A DNA stretch of 5,245 nt, taken from positions 1 to 5,245 of the forward strand of contig PLTE01000340.1 in assembly GCA_003164375.1 (NCBI GenBank), given 5' to 3'. A program made the position numbers and the translations under genes. The notes beneath the pieces were generated by a model that saw nothing but the letters and a program-made list of their open reading frames with translations, was not told the DNA's origin and ran no database searches. Each line of letters starts with the position of its first letter. The first letter of the stretch is position 1. This document shows, in pieces, positions 1 to 5,245 of this stretch. Source of the DNA: Hyphomicrobiales bacterium (lineage in GTDB: Bacteria; Pseudomonadota; Alphaproteobacteria; Rhizobiales; Xanthobacteraceae).

Positions 1-117
1 GTCGAGGCGCAGATCGGCGGCAAGCTGGCCCAGCTCGGACAGCGGCTGATCAACGGTTCGGCCAAGAAGCTGGCCGACGAGTTTTTTTCGAATTTCGCCA
101 AGGCGGTGCAAGGCTAG
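1..117 (+). CDS. coxG: CoxG, SRPBCC-family CO dehydrogenase accessory protein (3' end only)
   Basis: Only the last 38 codons are in the window; the reading frame is open from base 1 to a TAG at 115-117. The visible tail contains GGKLAQLGQRLINGSAKKLA followed by DEFFSNFAKAV, which matches the C-terminal helix of the CoxG (carbon monoxide dehydrogenase subunit G) family of SRPBCC lipid/quinone-binding folds. CoxG proteins help attach the dehydrogenase to the membrane and pass its electrons to quinone; in mycobacteria a CoxG has been shown to bind menaquinone. The protein stops directly after the SRPBCC helix, so this copy has no C-terminal extension or membrane anchor such as some CoxG proteins carry. 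Its position immediately upstream of coxSLM supports the call. The seven-T run in its 3' end (GAG TTT TTT TCG) is unusual for a gene that otherwise prefers C or G at third positions. Confidence 0.85.
   Translation, partial: VEAQIGGKLAQLGQRLINGSAKKLADEFFSNFAKAVQG
58..88 (+). terminator. Terminator-like hairpin plus T7 run inside the end of coxG
   Basis: TCGGCCA (58-64) and TGGCCGA (71-77) form a perfect 7-bp inverted repeat with a 6-nt loop. It is followed by CGAG and then seven T residues (82-88). This is the layout of an intrinsic terminator, but the 4-nt spacer before the T run is longer than usual and the element lies within translated sequence, so ribosomes would normally disrupt it. It could act as a partial terminator when coxG translation is poor. 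Chance occurrence in a GC-rich coding region is also possible. Confidence 0.3.
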
Positions 118-125
118 TGTTCCAG

Positions 126-155
126 AGAGGCTAGCCTTCAAAGAGGCTGGCCTTC
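126..155 (+). repeat. Tandem 14-bp near-repeat forming a strong stem-loop after coxG
   Basis: AGAGGCTAGCCTTC (126-139) recurs as AGAGGCTGGCCTTC (142-155), 13 of 14 bases identical at a 16-bp period. Each unit is nearly self-complementary, so the two copies pair: bases 127-138 with 143-154 give 12 pairs (three of them G-U) around a CAAA loop. The first unit also contains the perfect palindrome AGGCTAGCCT (128-137). A competing 8-bp hairpin can form between AAGGCTAG (110-117, over the coxG stop) and CTAGCCTT (131-138). No T run follows, so it is not a standard intrinsic terminator. It may protect the 3' end of coxG mRNA or serve as a pause or processing site. Confidence 0.5.
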
Positions 156-253
156 TACGGAGCCTGGTCTTATGAAAAGGCCGATTCCCCCAAAGAAGGG
201 CCGGTCCCGGCGAAGTCCCGCAAAAGTCATATCAGGCAGTGCCCCAGGCGAGG

Positions 254-282
254 TTGCCCATTACCGGGATGGCCCATATTAT
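254..282 (+). promoter_or_regulatory. Candidate sigma70-type promoter for coxSLM
   Basis: TTGCCC at 254-259 (4 of 6 matches to TTGACA) and TATTAT at 277-282 (5 of 6 to TATAAT) are separated by exactly 17 bp. Initiation near 289 would leave a leader of about 60 nt before coxS. The hexamer GCCCAT occurs at 256-261 and again at 272-277, overlapping both core elements, and the dyad CCAT-N7-ATGG (258-272) sits in the spacer; either could be a regulator contact. The region is the only long gap in the cluster and is relatively AT-rich here, which fits. Prediction from consensus only; no transcript evidence. Confidence 0.35.
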
Positions 283-349
283 GCCTCTGGAATGATTTTA
301 ATGCCTGTGCTGCCGCGCCATGTGGCGGCGCAGATAAAGAGAGTGCTGA

Positions 350-850
350 ATGGCCAAGATTTCCCTGATCGTGAACGGCAATCCCGTCAACGCCAATATC
401 GATCCCCGCACCCTGCTGGTGCAATTCCTGCGCGAGAATCTGCGGTTGACCGGCACCCATGTCGGCTGCGACACCTCGCAATGCGGCGCCTGTGTCGTGC
501 ATCTCGACGGCAAGGCCGTCAAATCCTGCACCACACTCGCGGTCATGGCCGACGGGCACGAGGTCAAGACCATCGAGGGCCTTGCTGCCGATGGCGGACC
601 GCTGCATCCGATGCAGGAAGCGTTTCGTGAACATCATGGCCTGCAATGCGGTTTCTGCACCCCGGGCATGATCATGACCGCGGTCGATATCGTGCGCCGC
701 AAGGGCAACGAGCTGGACGACCACACCATCCGCGAAGAGCTTGAAGGCAATATCTGCCGCTGCACCGGCTACCATAACATCGTCAAGGCAATCGCCGCCG
801 GCGCCCGCGCCATGCGCGGCGGGGCGAGCGCATCACAAGCCGCCGAATAG
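350..850 (+). CDS. coxS: CoxS, [2Fe-2S] small subunit of form II CO dehydrogenase-type enzyme
   Basis: This 166-residue protein is the iron-sulfur subunit that carries electrons from the molybdenum site on CoxL to FAD on CoxM. The N-terminal ferredoxin-like domain (about residues 3-78) binds one [2Fe-2S] cluster through C40, C45, C48 and C60 (motif CDTSQCGAC). The C-terminal helical domain (about 84-160) binds the second, Mo-proximal cluster through C100, C103, C136 and C138 (motifs QCGFCTPG and CRCTGY). All eight ligands are present and the length is normal for the family. The ATG at 350 is preceded by a purine-rich AAGAGAG (337-343) with six bases of spacing, and the MAKISLIVNG start matches homologues. 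There is no signal peptide, in keeping with a cytoplasmic enzyme. It is first in the order S-L-M, typical of form II clusters; form I clusters run M-S-L. Confidence 0.95.
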   Translation: MAKISLIVNGNPVNANIDPRTLLVQFLRENLRLTGTHVGCDTSQCGACVVHLDGKAVKSCTTLAVMADGHEVKTIEGLAADGGPLHPMQEAFREHHGLQCGFCTPGMIMTAVDIVRRKGNELDDHTIREELEGNICRCTGYHNIVKAIAAGARAMRGGASASQAAE

Positions 851-877
851 GGTAGAGACGCGTAGATCATAAGGCTG

Positions 878-895
878 CCGGCGGAACGCCGCCGG
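878..895 (+). promoter_or_regulatory. GC-rich stem-loop between coxS and coxL
   Basis: CCGGCGG (878-884) pairs perfectly with CCGCCGG (889-895) around an AACG loop. It lies in the 67-bp gap between coxS and coxL, ending 10 bases before the coxL Shine-Dalgarno sequence AGAGGAG (906-912). Its 3' arm overlaps another GGAGG (894-898) that is too far from the ATG to be the main ribosome site. There is no T run, so termination is unlikely. It may set mRNA stability or coxL translation. A 7-bp GC stem can also arise by chance at this base composition. Confidence 0.4.
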
Positions 896-917
896 AGGAA
901 ACGCCAGAGGAGCAAGC

Positions 918-3284
918 ATGAGTGCGACCGGAATCGGCGCCTCGGTGCGCCGCAAGGAAGATCGCCGCTTTATTACCGGAGCAGGCCACTATACCGACGA
1001 CATCAACCGGCCTGGCCAAGTTTTCGCCTATTTTATCCGCTCGCCGCACGCGCACGCCGCGATCAAATCGATCGACAGCAAGTCAGCGGCCGCGATGCCG
1101 GGCGTGCTCGCCGTGCTCACCGGCACCGAGCTTGCCGCCGACAAGATCGGCAATCTGATCTGCGGCTGGATGATCCATTCCAAGGACGGCACGCCGATGA
1201 AAATGGCGGCGCATCCGGCGCTCGCAAGCGGCAAGGCCTGTCACGTCGGCGATGCGATCGCGGTGGTGGTCGCCGAGACCCTGGCGCAGGCGCGCGACGC
1301 CGCCGAAAAAGTAAAAGTTGATTACACGGTGCTGGCCGCGGTCGCGGATCCCGTGGCGGCGCAAAAGCCGGGCGCGCCGCAAATCCACGACGTTGCGGCC
1401 AACAACACGATCTACCAGTGGCACCTCGGCGACGCCAAAGCGGTCGACGCCGCGTTCAAGACGGCCAAGCACGTCACCAAGCTCGACATCGTCAACAACC
1501 GCCTGGTGCCGAACGCGATCGAGCCGCGCGCGGCAATTGGCGATTATGATTCCGGGACCGGCACCTTCACGCTGTGGAATACGACGCAAAACCCCCATGT
1601 CGCGCGTCTCGTCATTGCGGCCTTTGTCGGCATGGCGCCCGAGCACAAGCTTCGCGTCATCGCCCCCGACGTCGGCGGCGGTTTCGGTTCGAAGATTTTC
1701 ATCTACCCCGAGGAAGTCGTGGCGCTGTGGGCGTCGAAGCGCGTCGGCCGGCCGGTGAAATGGGTTTGCGACCGCTCTGAGGCCTTTCTCTCCGATGCGC
1801 ACGGCCGCGATCATGTCACGCATGCCGAGATGGCATTCGATGCCGGCGGCAAGATCGTCGGTCTGCGCGCCAAGACGATAGCCAATCTCGGCGCTTATAT
1901 GTCGACCTTCTCCTCCTCGATACCGACGTATCTCTACGCCACGCTATTGTCGGGCCAATACGAGATTCCGCAGATTTATTGCGAGGTCGATGCCGTCTAT
2001 ACCAATACGGTGCCGGTCGACGCCTATCGCGGGGCGGGCCGTCCCGAAGCGACCTTCGTTGTCGAGCGGCTGGTCGAGGTCGGCGCCCGGGAAATGGGCC
2101 AGGATCCGGCCGAACTGCGGCGCAAGAACTTCGTACAGAAATTCCCGCACCAGACCCCGGTGATCCTGATGTACGACGCCGGCGATTATAACGCCTCGCT
2201 GAAAAAGGCGATGGAGCTTGCCGACTACAAAGGTTTTGCCAAGCGCAAACGCGAGTCCGCACGTCACGGCAAGCTGCGCGGCATCGGAATTTCGACCTAT
2301 ATCGAGGCCTGCGGGCTTGCACCGTCGCAAGCCGCAGGCTCGCTCGGCGCCGGCGTCGGCTTGTGGGAATCCGCCGAGGTGCGGGTCAATCCGACCGGCT
2401 CTGTTGAAATCCTCACCGGCTCTCATTCCCACGGCCAGGGTCACGAGACCACTTTCGCGCAGCTGGTGTCGGAGCGGCTCGGCATTCCGATCGAAAACGT
2501 TTCGATCGTGCATGGCGACACCGACAAGGTGCAGTTCGGCATGGGCACCTACGGCTCGCGTTCCGGCGCGGTCGGCATGTCCGCCATCGTCAAGGCGCTC
2601 GACAAGGTCGAGGCCAAGGCGAAGAAGGTCGCGGCTCACCTGCTCGAGGCGGCCGAGGCCGATATCGAGTTCAAGGACGGCAAATTCAGCGTCGCCGGGA
2701 CCGACAAGTCGGCCGCTTGGGCCGACGTCACGCTCAACGCCTATGTCGCGCACAAATTTTCCGGTCAAGAGCTCGAGCCCGGACTGAAGGAAGGCGCGTT
2801 CTACGATCCGACCAATTTCACTTTCCCGGCCGGCTGCCATATCTGCGAGGTCGAGGTCGACACCGAGACCGGAAGTACCGAGATCGTGGCTTGGACGGCG
2901 GTCGACGATTTCGGCGTCGTGATCAATCCGATGATCGTCGAGGGCCAAGTCCACGGCGGCATCGCCCAAGGCGTCGGCCAGGCCCTGTGCGAGGGCGCCG
3001 TGTACAGCAAAGACGGCCAGCTCATGAACGGCTCGTTCATGGACTATTCCATGCCTCGCGCCAATCTGTTGCCGACACTGAAGGTCGCGACCACGATGAC
3101 GAAGTGTCCGTCCAATCCGCTCGGCATCAAAGGCTGCGGCGAAGCCGGCGCCATCGCCGCGCCGGCCGCCGTCATCAACGCCATTACGGACGCGATCGGG
3201 ACCGAACAGCTCGCCATGCCGGCGACGCCGTCGGCGGTCTGGTCGTCGCTGCAAAAATCATACAAACTGCCGCACGCGGCCTAA
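918..3284 (+). CDS. coxL: CoxL, molybdopterin catalytic large subunit, form II (putative) CO dehydrogenase
   Basis: This 788-residue protein belongs to the xanthine oxidase family and holds the molybdopterin-cytosine-dinucleotide cofactor where the substrate is oxidised with water as oxygen donor. The N-terminal a/b-hammerhead domain covers roughly residues 15-130 and the two Mo-binding domains the rest. Visible cofactor motifs are TTQNPH (Q224, near the Mo ligands), VGGGFGSK (252-259), GQGHET (506-511) and KGCGEAG with the catalytic glutamate E742. The active-site loop reads AYRGAGR (369-375), the form II signature; G372 replaces the copper-binding cysteine of form I (AYxCSFR). Form II enzymes have been linked to CO oxidation in Bradyrhizobium, but several bacteria with only form II do not oxidise CO, so the substrate is uncertain. 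The ATG at 918 follows AGAGGAG (906-912) at five bases. Length is normal, with no frameshift or lost catalytic residue. Confidence 0.95.
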   Translation: MSATGIGASVRRKEDRRFITGAGHYTDDINRPGQVFAYFIRSPHAHAAIKSIDSKSAAAMPGVLAVLTGTELAADKIGNLICGWMIHSKDGTPMKMAAHPALASGKACHVGDAIAVVVAETLAQARDAAEKVKVDYTVLAAVADPVAAQKPGAPQIHDVAANNTIYQWHLGDAKAVDAAFKTAKHVTKLDIVNNRLVPNAIEPRAAIGDYDSGTGTFTLWNTTQNPHVARLVIAAFVGMAPEHKLRVIAPDVGGGFGSKIFIYPEEVVALWASKRVGRPVKWVCDRSEAFLSDAHGRDHVTHAEMAFDAGGKIVGLRAKTIANLGAYMSTFSSSIPTYLYATLLSGQYEIPQIYCEVDAVYTNTVPVDAYRGAGRPEATFVVERLVEVGAREMGQDPAELRRKNFVQKFPHQTPVILMYDAGDYNASLKKAMELADYKGFAKRKRESARHGKLRGIGISTYIEACGLAPSQAAGSLGAGVGLWESAEVRVNPTGSVEILTGSHSHGQGHETTFAQLVSERLGIPIENVSIVHGDTDKVQFGMGTYGSRSGAVGMSAIVKALDKVEAKAKKVAAHLLEAAEADIEFKDGKFSVAGTDKSAAWADVTLNAYVAHKFSGQELEPGLKEGAFYDPTNFTFPAGCHICEVEVDTETGSTEIVAWTAVDDFGVVINPMIVEGQVHGGIAQGVGQALCEGAVYSKDGQLMNGSFMDYSMPRANLLPTLKVATTMTKCPSNPLGIKGCGEAGAIAAPAAVINAITDAIGTEQLAMPATPSAVWSSLQKSYKLPHAA

Positions 3285-3295
3285 GGGATTTTTCT

Positions 3296-3315
3296 CTCTC
3301 CCGGAAACGGGAGAG
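3296..3315 (+). repeat. Perfect hairpin with GAAA tetraloop between coxL and coxM (REP-like palindrome)
   Basis: CTCTCCCG (3296-3303) and CGGGAGAG (3308-3315) form a perfect 8-bp stem closed by GAAA, a stable GNRA tetraloop; a T-G pair (3295/3316) can extend it. Pyrimidine-rich TTTTTCTCTC precedes it and there is no T run after it on either strand, so it is not an intrinsic terminator. The sequence resembles the short CTCTCCC/GGGAGAG palindromes scattered between genes in Bradyrhizobium-type genomes (from memory). It sits in the 58-bp gap between two subunit genes and could stabilise the upstream coxSL part of the message. Confidence 0.6.
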
Positions 3316-3342
3316 GCGAGCAGGAATAAACGGAGGACTGCG

Positions 3343-4155
3343 ATGTACGCCTTCACTTTCCATCGTCCGCAAACCGTGCGGCAGGCCGCAGGCCTCCTCA
3401 CCAAAAACGCGGATGCAAAATTGCTCGCCGGCGGGCAGTCCTTGCTGCCGACCATGAAGCTGCGCCTGGCCTCGCCGCCGCAAATCCTCGACATGACGCT
3501 GGTCGAAGGCCTGTCCGGAATCGAGTTGAGCGGTCGCGCGCTCACCATCGGCGCGATGACCCGCCACTACGAGGTGAACGCCTCGCCGGTGGTGCAGCAG
3601 GCCATTCCGGTACTGGCGAAGCTTGCCGGCCTGATCGGCGATCCGGCGGTGCGCCACCGCGGCACGCTGGGCGGCTCGGTCGCCAATAACGACCCGAATG
3701 CCGACTATCCGGCGGCGTGTCTTGGGCTCGGCGCCACCATCATCACCAACAAGCGCCGGATCAAGGCCGACGACTACTTCACCGGCATGTTCTCCACGGC
3801 GCTCGAGCCGGGCGAGATCATCACCAAAATCAGTTTTCCGATCCCGAAAAAAGCCGCCTATCAGAAATTCCGCAATCAGGCGTCCCGCTTCGCTTTGGTT
3901 GGCGTCTTCGTCGCCAAGCGGGGCAGCGACATCCGCGTCGCGGTCACCGGCGCCGGCTCGAACGGCGTTTTTCGCGTGACCTCGTTCGAGGAAGCCCTGA
4001 AGAAGCGGTTTTCGCCGAAATCGCTGGAAGGCCTGACCATTCCGGCCGACGGCATGAATTCGGATATCCACGGCAGCGCCGAATACCGCGCCCATTTGGT
4101 CGGCGTACTGGCGCGGCGCGCCGTCGCCGAGGCGATCGGAAAACCTGCGGCCTGA
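3343..4155 (+). CDS. coxM: CoxM, FAD-binding medium subunit of form II CO dehydrogenase-type enzyme
   Basis: This 270-residue flavoprotein takes electrons from the CoxS clusters onto FAD and passes them to the quinone pool or another acceptor. The N-terminal FAD-binding domain (about residues 1-165) shows both family pyrophosphate-binding motifs: AGGQS at 29-33, within LLAGGQSLLPTMKLRL, and TLGGS at 108-112, continuing into VANNDPNADYP. The C-terminal part (about 170-268) matches the CO dehydrogenase flavoprotein C-terminal domain. The length is slightly short compared with typical 280-290-residue members but all cofactor motifs are intact. The ATG at 3343 follows a strong GGAGGA (3332-3337) at five bases, and MYAFTFHRPQTV is a typical start. 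Third in the S-L-M order, it completes the structural genes. Confidence 0.95.
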   Translation: MYAFTFHRPQTVRQAAGLLTKNADAKLLAGGQSLLPTMKLRLASPPQILDMTLVEGLSGIELSGRALTIGAMTRHYEVNASPVVQQAIPVLAKLAGLIGDPAVRHRGTLGGSVANNDPNADYPAACLGLGATIITNKRRIKADDYFTGMFSTALEPGEIITKISFPIPKKAAYQKFRNQASRFALVGVFVAKRGSDIRVAVTGAGSNGVFRVTSFEEALKKRFSPKSLEGLTIPADGMNSDIHGSAEYRAHLVGVLARRAVAEAIGKPAA

Positions 4156-4156
4156 T

Positions 4157-4222
4157 GCGGGCGTAATCCGCCTGTTTGCCATGTGCGTGGGATGTGGCCG
4201 TGCGGCGGGACAAATCCGCCGC
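4157..4222 (+). repeat. Duplicated hairpin-forming 16-bp motif between coxM and coxD
   Basis: GCGGGCGTAATCCGCC (4157-4172) is echoed by GCGGGACAAATCCGCC (4205-4220); 13 of 16 bases agree, with starts 48 bp apart. The differences fall in the loop while the GCGG/CCGC arms are conserved. The second copy extends to a perfect 7-bp stem, GCGGCGG (4202-4208) with CCGCCGC (4216-4222), around a 7-nt loop. Together they fill most of the 86-bp gap before the coxD ATG. Conserved arms with a varied loop fit an RNA structure or a repeated protein site, but short GC-rich repeats can be coincidental. Confidence 0.4.
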
Positions 4223-4241
4223 CGATGACTACATTGCAGCT

Positions 4242-5171
4242 ATGAACAAGGCATTCCCGCGCCCGTTGCCGGATTCGATCGGCGCCACCGTCGATCTCCT
4301 CGCCGAGGCGAATTATTTGGCCGACCGCTCGCTCGGCACCGTGCTCTATCTGGCGCTCAAAATGGGCCGGCCGATTTTCCTCGAAGGCGAGGCCGGCGTC
4401 GGCAAAACCGAGATCGCCAAGGTGCTGTCGGCCTCGCTCGGTCGCCGCCTGATCCGGCTGCAATGTTACGAAGGCCTCGATGTCGCCGCCGCCGTCTACG
4501 AGTGGAATTACGCAGCCCAGATGATCGCCATCCGCGTCGCCGAGGCCGGCGGCGAGCATGACCGCGGGCGGCTCGAACACGACGTGTTCTCCGAACGGTT
4601 TCTGATCAAGCGGCCGCTGTTGCAGGCGCTGGAGCCGGACACAGCAGGCGCTCCGGTGCTCTTGATCGACGAGATAGACCGCACCGACGAGGCGTTCGAA
4701 GCGTTCCTTCTTGAAGTGCTGGGCGACTTCCAGATCACGATTCCGGAAATGGGCACGGTGAAGGCCGGGCAGCCGCCGATCGTCGTCATCACCTCAAACC
4801 GCACCCGCGAAGTGCATGATGCGCTCAAGCGCCGCTGTCTCTACCACTGGGTCGGCTATCCGACCGCCGAGCGCGAATTGGCGATCGTGCGCACCAAGGT
4901 GCCCGGCGTTAGCAAAAAGCTCTCTGAGCAGGTCGTGGCCTTTGTGCAGGCCCTGCGCAAACAGGATCTGTTCAAATCGCCCGGCGTCGCCGAAACGCTG
5001 GATTGGGCCGGTGCTCTGTCCGAGCTCGATGTCGTCGCGCTCGACCCGGCGACCGTCTCCGATACGCTCGGGGTGCTGTTGAAATACCAGGACGACATCG
5101 CGCGGCTCGAAGGCTCGAAGGTCAAAGAGATGCTCGACGAGGTGAAGTCGGAGCTGCGCGCGGCGGAGTGA
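4242..5171 (+). CDS. coxD: CoxD, MoxR-type AAA+ ATPase for maturation of the Mo active site
   Basis: CoxD is an AAA+ ATPase of the MoxR class. In Afipia (Oligotropha) carboxidovorans it is needed to add sulfur and copper to the form I active site. With the ATG at 4242 the protein has 309 residues. It shows Walker A GEAGVGKT (49-56), Walker B LLIDEID with D143 and E144, sensor 1 TSNRTRE starting at T184, and the downstream LKRRCLYHW (195-203) typical of CoxD. I chose 4242 because homologues start shortly before LPDSIGATVDLLAEANYLADRS. A TTG at 4176 and GTGs at 4194 and 4200 are in frame but would add an atypical MPCAWDV tail. No clear Shine-Dalgarno precedes 4242, which leaves the start open. 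The gene follows coxM and is followed after 8 bp by coxE, the usual ATPase-VWA pair. Confidence 0.92.
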   Translation: MNKAFPRPLPDSIGATVDLLAEANYLADRSLGTVLYLALKMGRPIFLEGEAGVGKTEIAKVLSASLGRRLIRLQCYEGLDVAAAVYEWNYAAQMIAIRVAEAGGEHDRGRLEHDVFSERFLIKRPLLQALEPDTAGAPVLLIDEIDRTDEAFEAFLLEVLGDFQITIPEMGTVKAGQPPIVVITSNRTREVHDALKRRCLYHWVGYPTAERELAIVRTKVPGVSKKLSEQVVAFVQALRKQDLFKSPGVAETLDWAGALSELDVVALDPATVSDTLGVLLKYQDDIARLEGSKVKEMLDEVKSELRAAE

Positions 5172-5179
5172 GCAATACC

Positions 5180-5245
5180 ATGGCAGAGCAGTCTGGCCGC
5201 CTTGCCGAGAACATCGTCTACTTTGCGCGCGCGCTGCGCGCCGCC
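5180..5245 (+). CDS. coxE: CoxE, VWA-domain partner of CoxD (5' end only)
   Basis: An ATG at 5180 opens a frame that runs off the window after 22 codons. The residues GRLAENIVYFARALRAA match the conserved N-terminus of CoxE-type proteins, which carry a C-terminal von Willebrand factor A domain and work with the MoxR ATPase CoxD. The gene starts 8 bp after the coxD stop; the best ribosome site is GGAG at 5165-5168, inside the end of coxD and 11 bases from the ATG, which suggests translational coupling. The VWA domain and its MIDAS residues lie outside the window, so the identification rests on the short N-terminus and gene order. Confidence 0.75.
   Translation, partial: MAEQSGRLAENIVYFARALRAA

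Noticed and set aside
172..630. Plus-strand frame of 152 codons starting in the coxG-coxS gap
   Set aside because: Most of it overlaps coxS in another frame, it has no Shine-Dalgarno sequence, and the translation is Arg/Pro-rich without motifs. It also spans the candidate promoter.
227..775. Minus-strand frame of 182 codons opposite coxS
   Set aside because: It is an antisense shadow of coxS, which has all eight cluster cysteines in frame.
1419..1430. TGGCAC, resembling the -24 element of a sigma54 promoter
   Set aside because: It lies within coxL and the required TTGC-type -12 element is missing at the right distance.
1944..3254. Long open frame of 436 codons on the minus strand opposite coxL
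   Set aside because: It is the GC3-driven shadow of coxL, with a low-complexity Arg/Asp/Gly-rich translation and no family motifs. CoxL in the plus strand is full length with all catalytic motifs.
3294..3316. Intrinsic terminator between coxL and coxM
   Set aside because: The stem is perfect, but no T run follows on the plus strand, and on the minus strand the following bases are A-rich. A strong coxM ribosome site follows directly, so readthrough is expected.
3184..4182. Open frame of 332 codons on the minus strand opposite coxM
   Set aside because: It spans the coxL end, the hairpin gap and all of coxM, and its translation is Arg-rich without recognisable domains; it is an antisense shadow.
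1..5245. A new defence, mobile or otherwise undescribed system
   Set aside because: All six genes match a known form II cox cluster in the expected order, with even codon use and no transposase, integrase, att-like repeat or tRNA.

Overview
The window is a segment of a chromosomal cox cluster encoding a molybdenum hydroxylase of the aerobic carbon-monoxide-dehydrogenase type. All genes are on the plus strand, in the order coxG (3' end only), coxS, coxL, coxM, coxD, coxE (5' end only). High GC, strong GC3 bias and close protein similarity by eye to Bradyrhizobium/Rhodopseudomonas/Afipia-type cox proteins suggest an alphaproteobacterium of the Nitrobacteraceae (Bradyrhizobiaceae). This placement is from memory of the families, not from a search.

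Layout. 1-117 is the C-terminus of CoxG. 118-349 is a 232-bp gap, the longest non-coding stretch, with a strong stem-loop just after coxG and a plausible sigma70-type promoter for coxSLM. 350-850 is coxS (two [2Fe-2S] clusters), 918-3284 coxL (molybdopterin catalytic subunit) and 3343-4155 coxM (FAD subunit). 4242-5171 is coxD (MoxR-type AAA+ ATPase), and 5180 to the window end is the start of coxE (expected VWA-domain partner of CoxD).

How they work together. CoxL oxidises its substrate at the Mo site, electrons pass through the two CoxS iron-sulfur clusters to FAD on CoxM, and then to quinone, where CoxG is thought to help. CoxD and CoxE are maturation factors that act on the Mo active site after assembly. 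The order S-L-M and the CoxL loop AYRGAGR (residues 369-375) both mark this as a form II (putative) enzyme. It lacks the cysteine that binds copper in form I CO dehydrogenase (AYxCSFR), so CO may not be its true or only substrate.

The cluster itself is a known type and I do not see a new system. The main unexplained structure lies between genes: each of the four junctions from coxG to coxD contains a stem-loop, including a perfect 8-bp stem with a GAAA tetraloop between coxL and coxM that looks like a dispersed REP-type palindrome. A hairpin plus seven-T run lies inside the end of coxG. No tRNA, rRNA, CRISPR, insertion sequence or integrase is visible.
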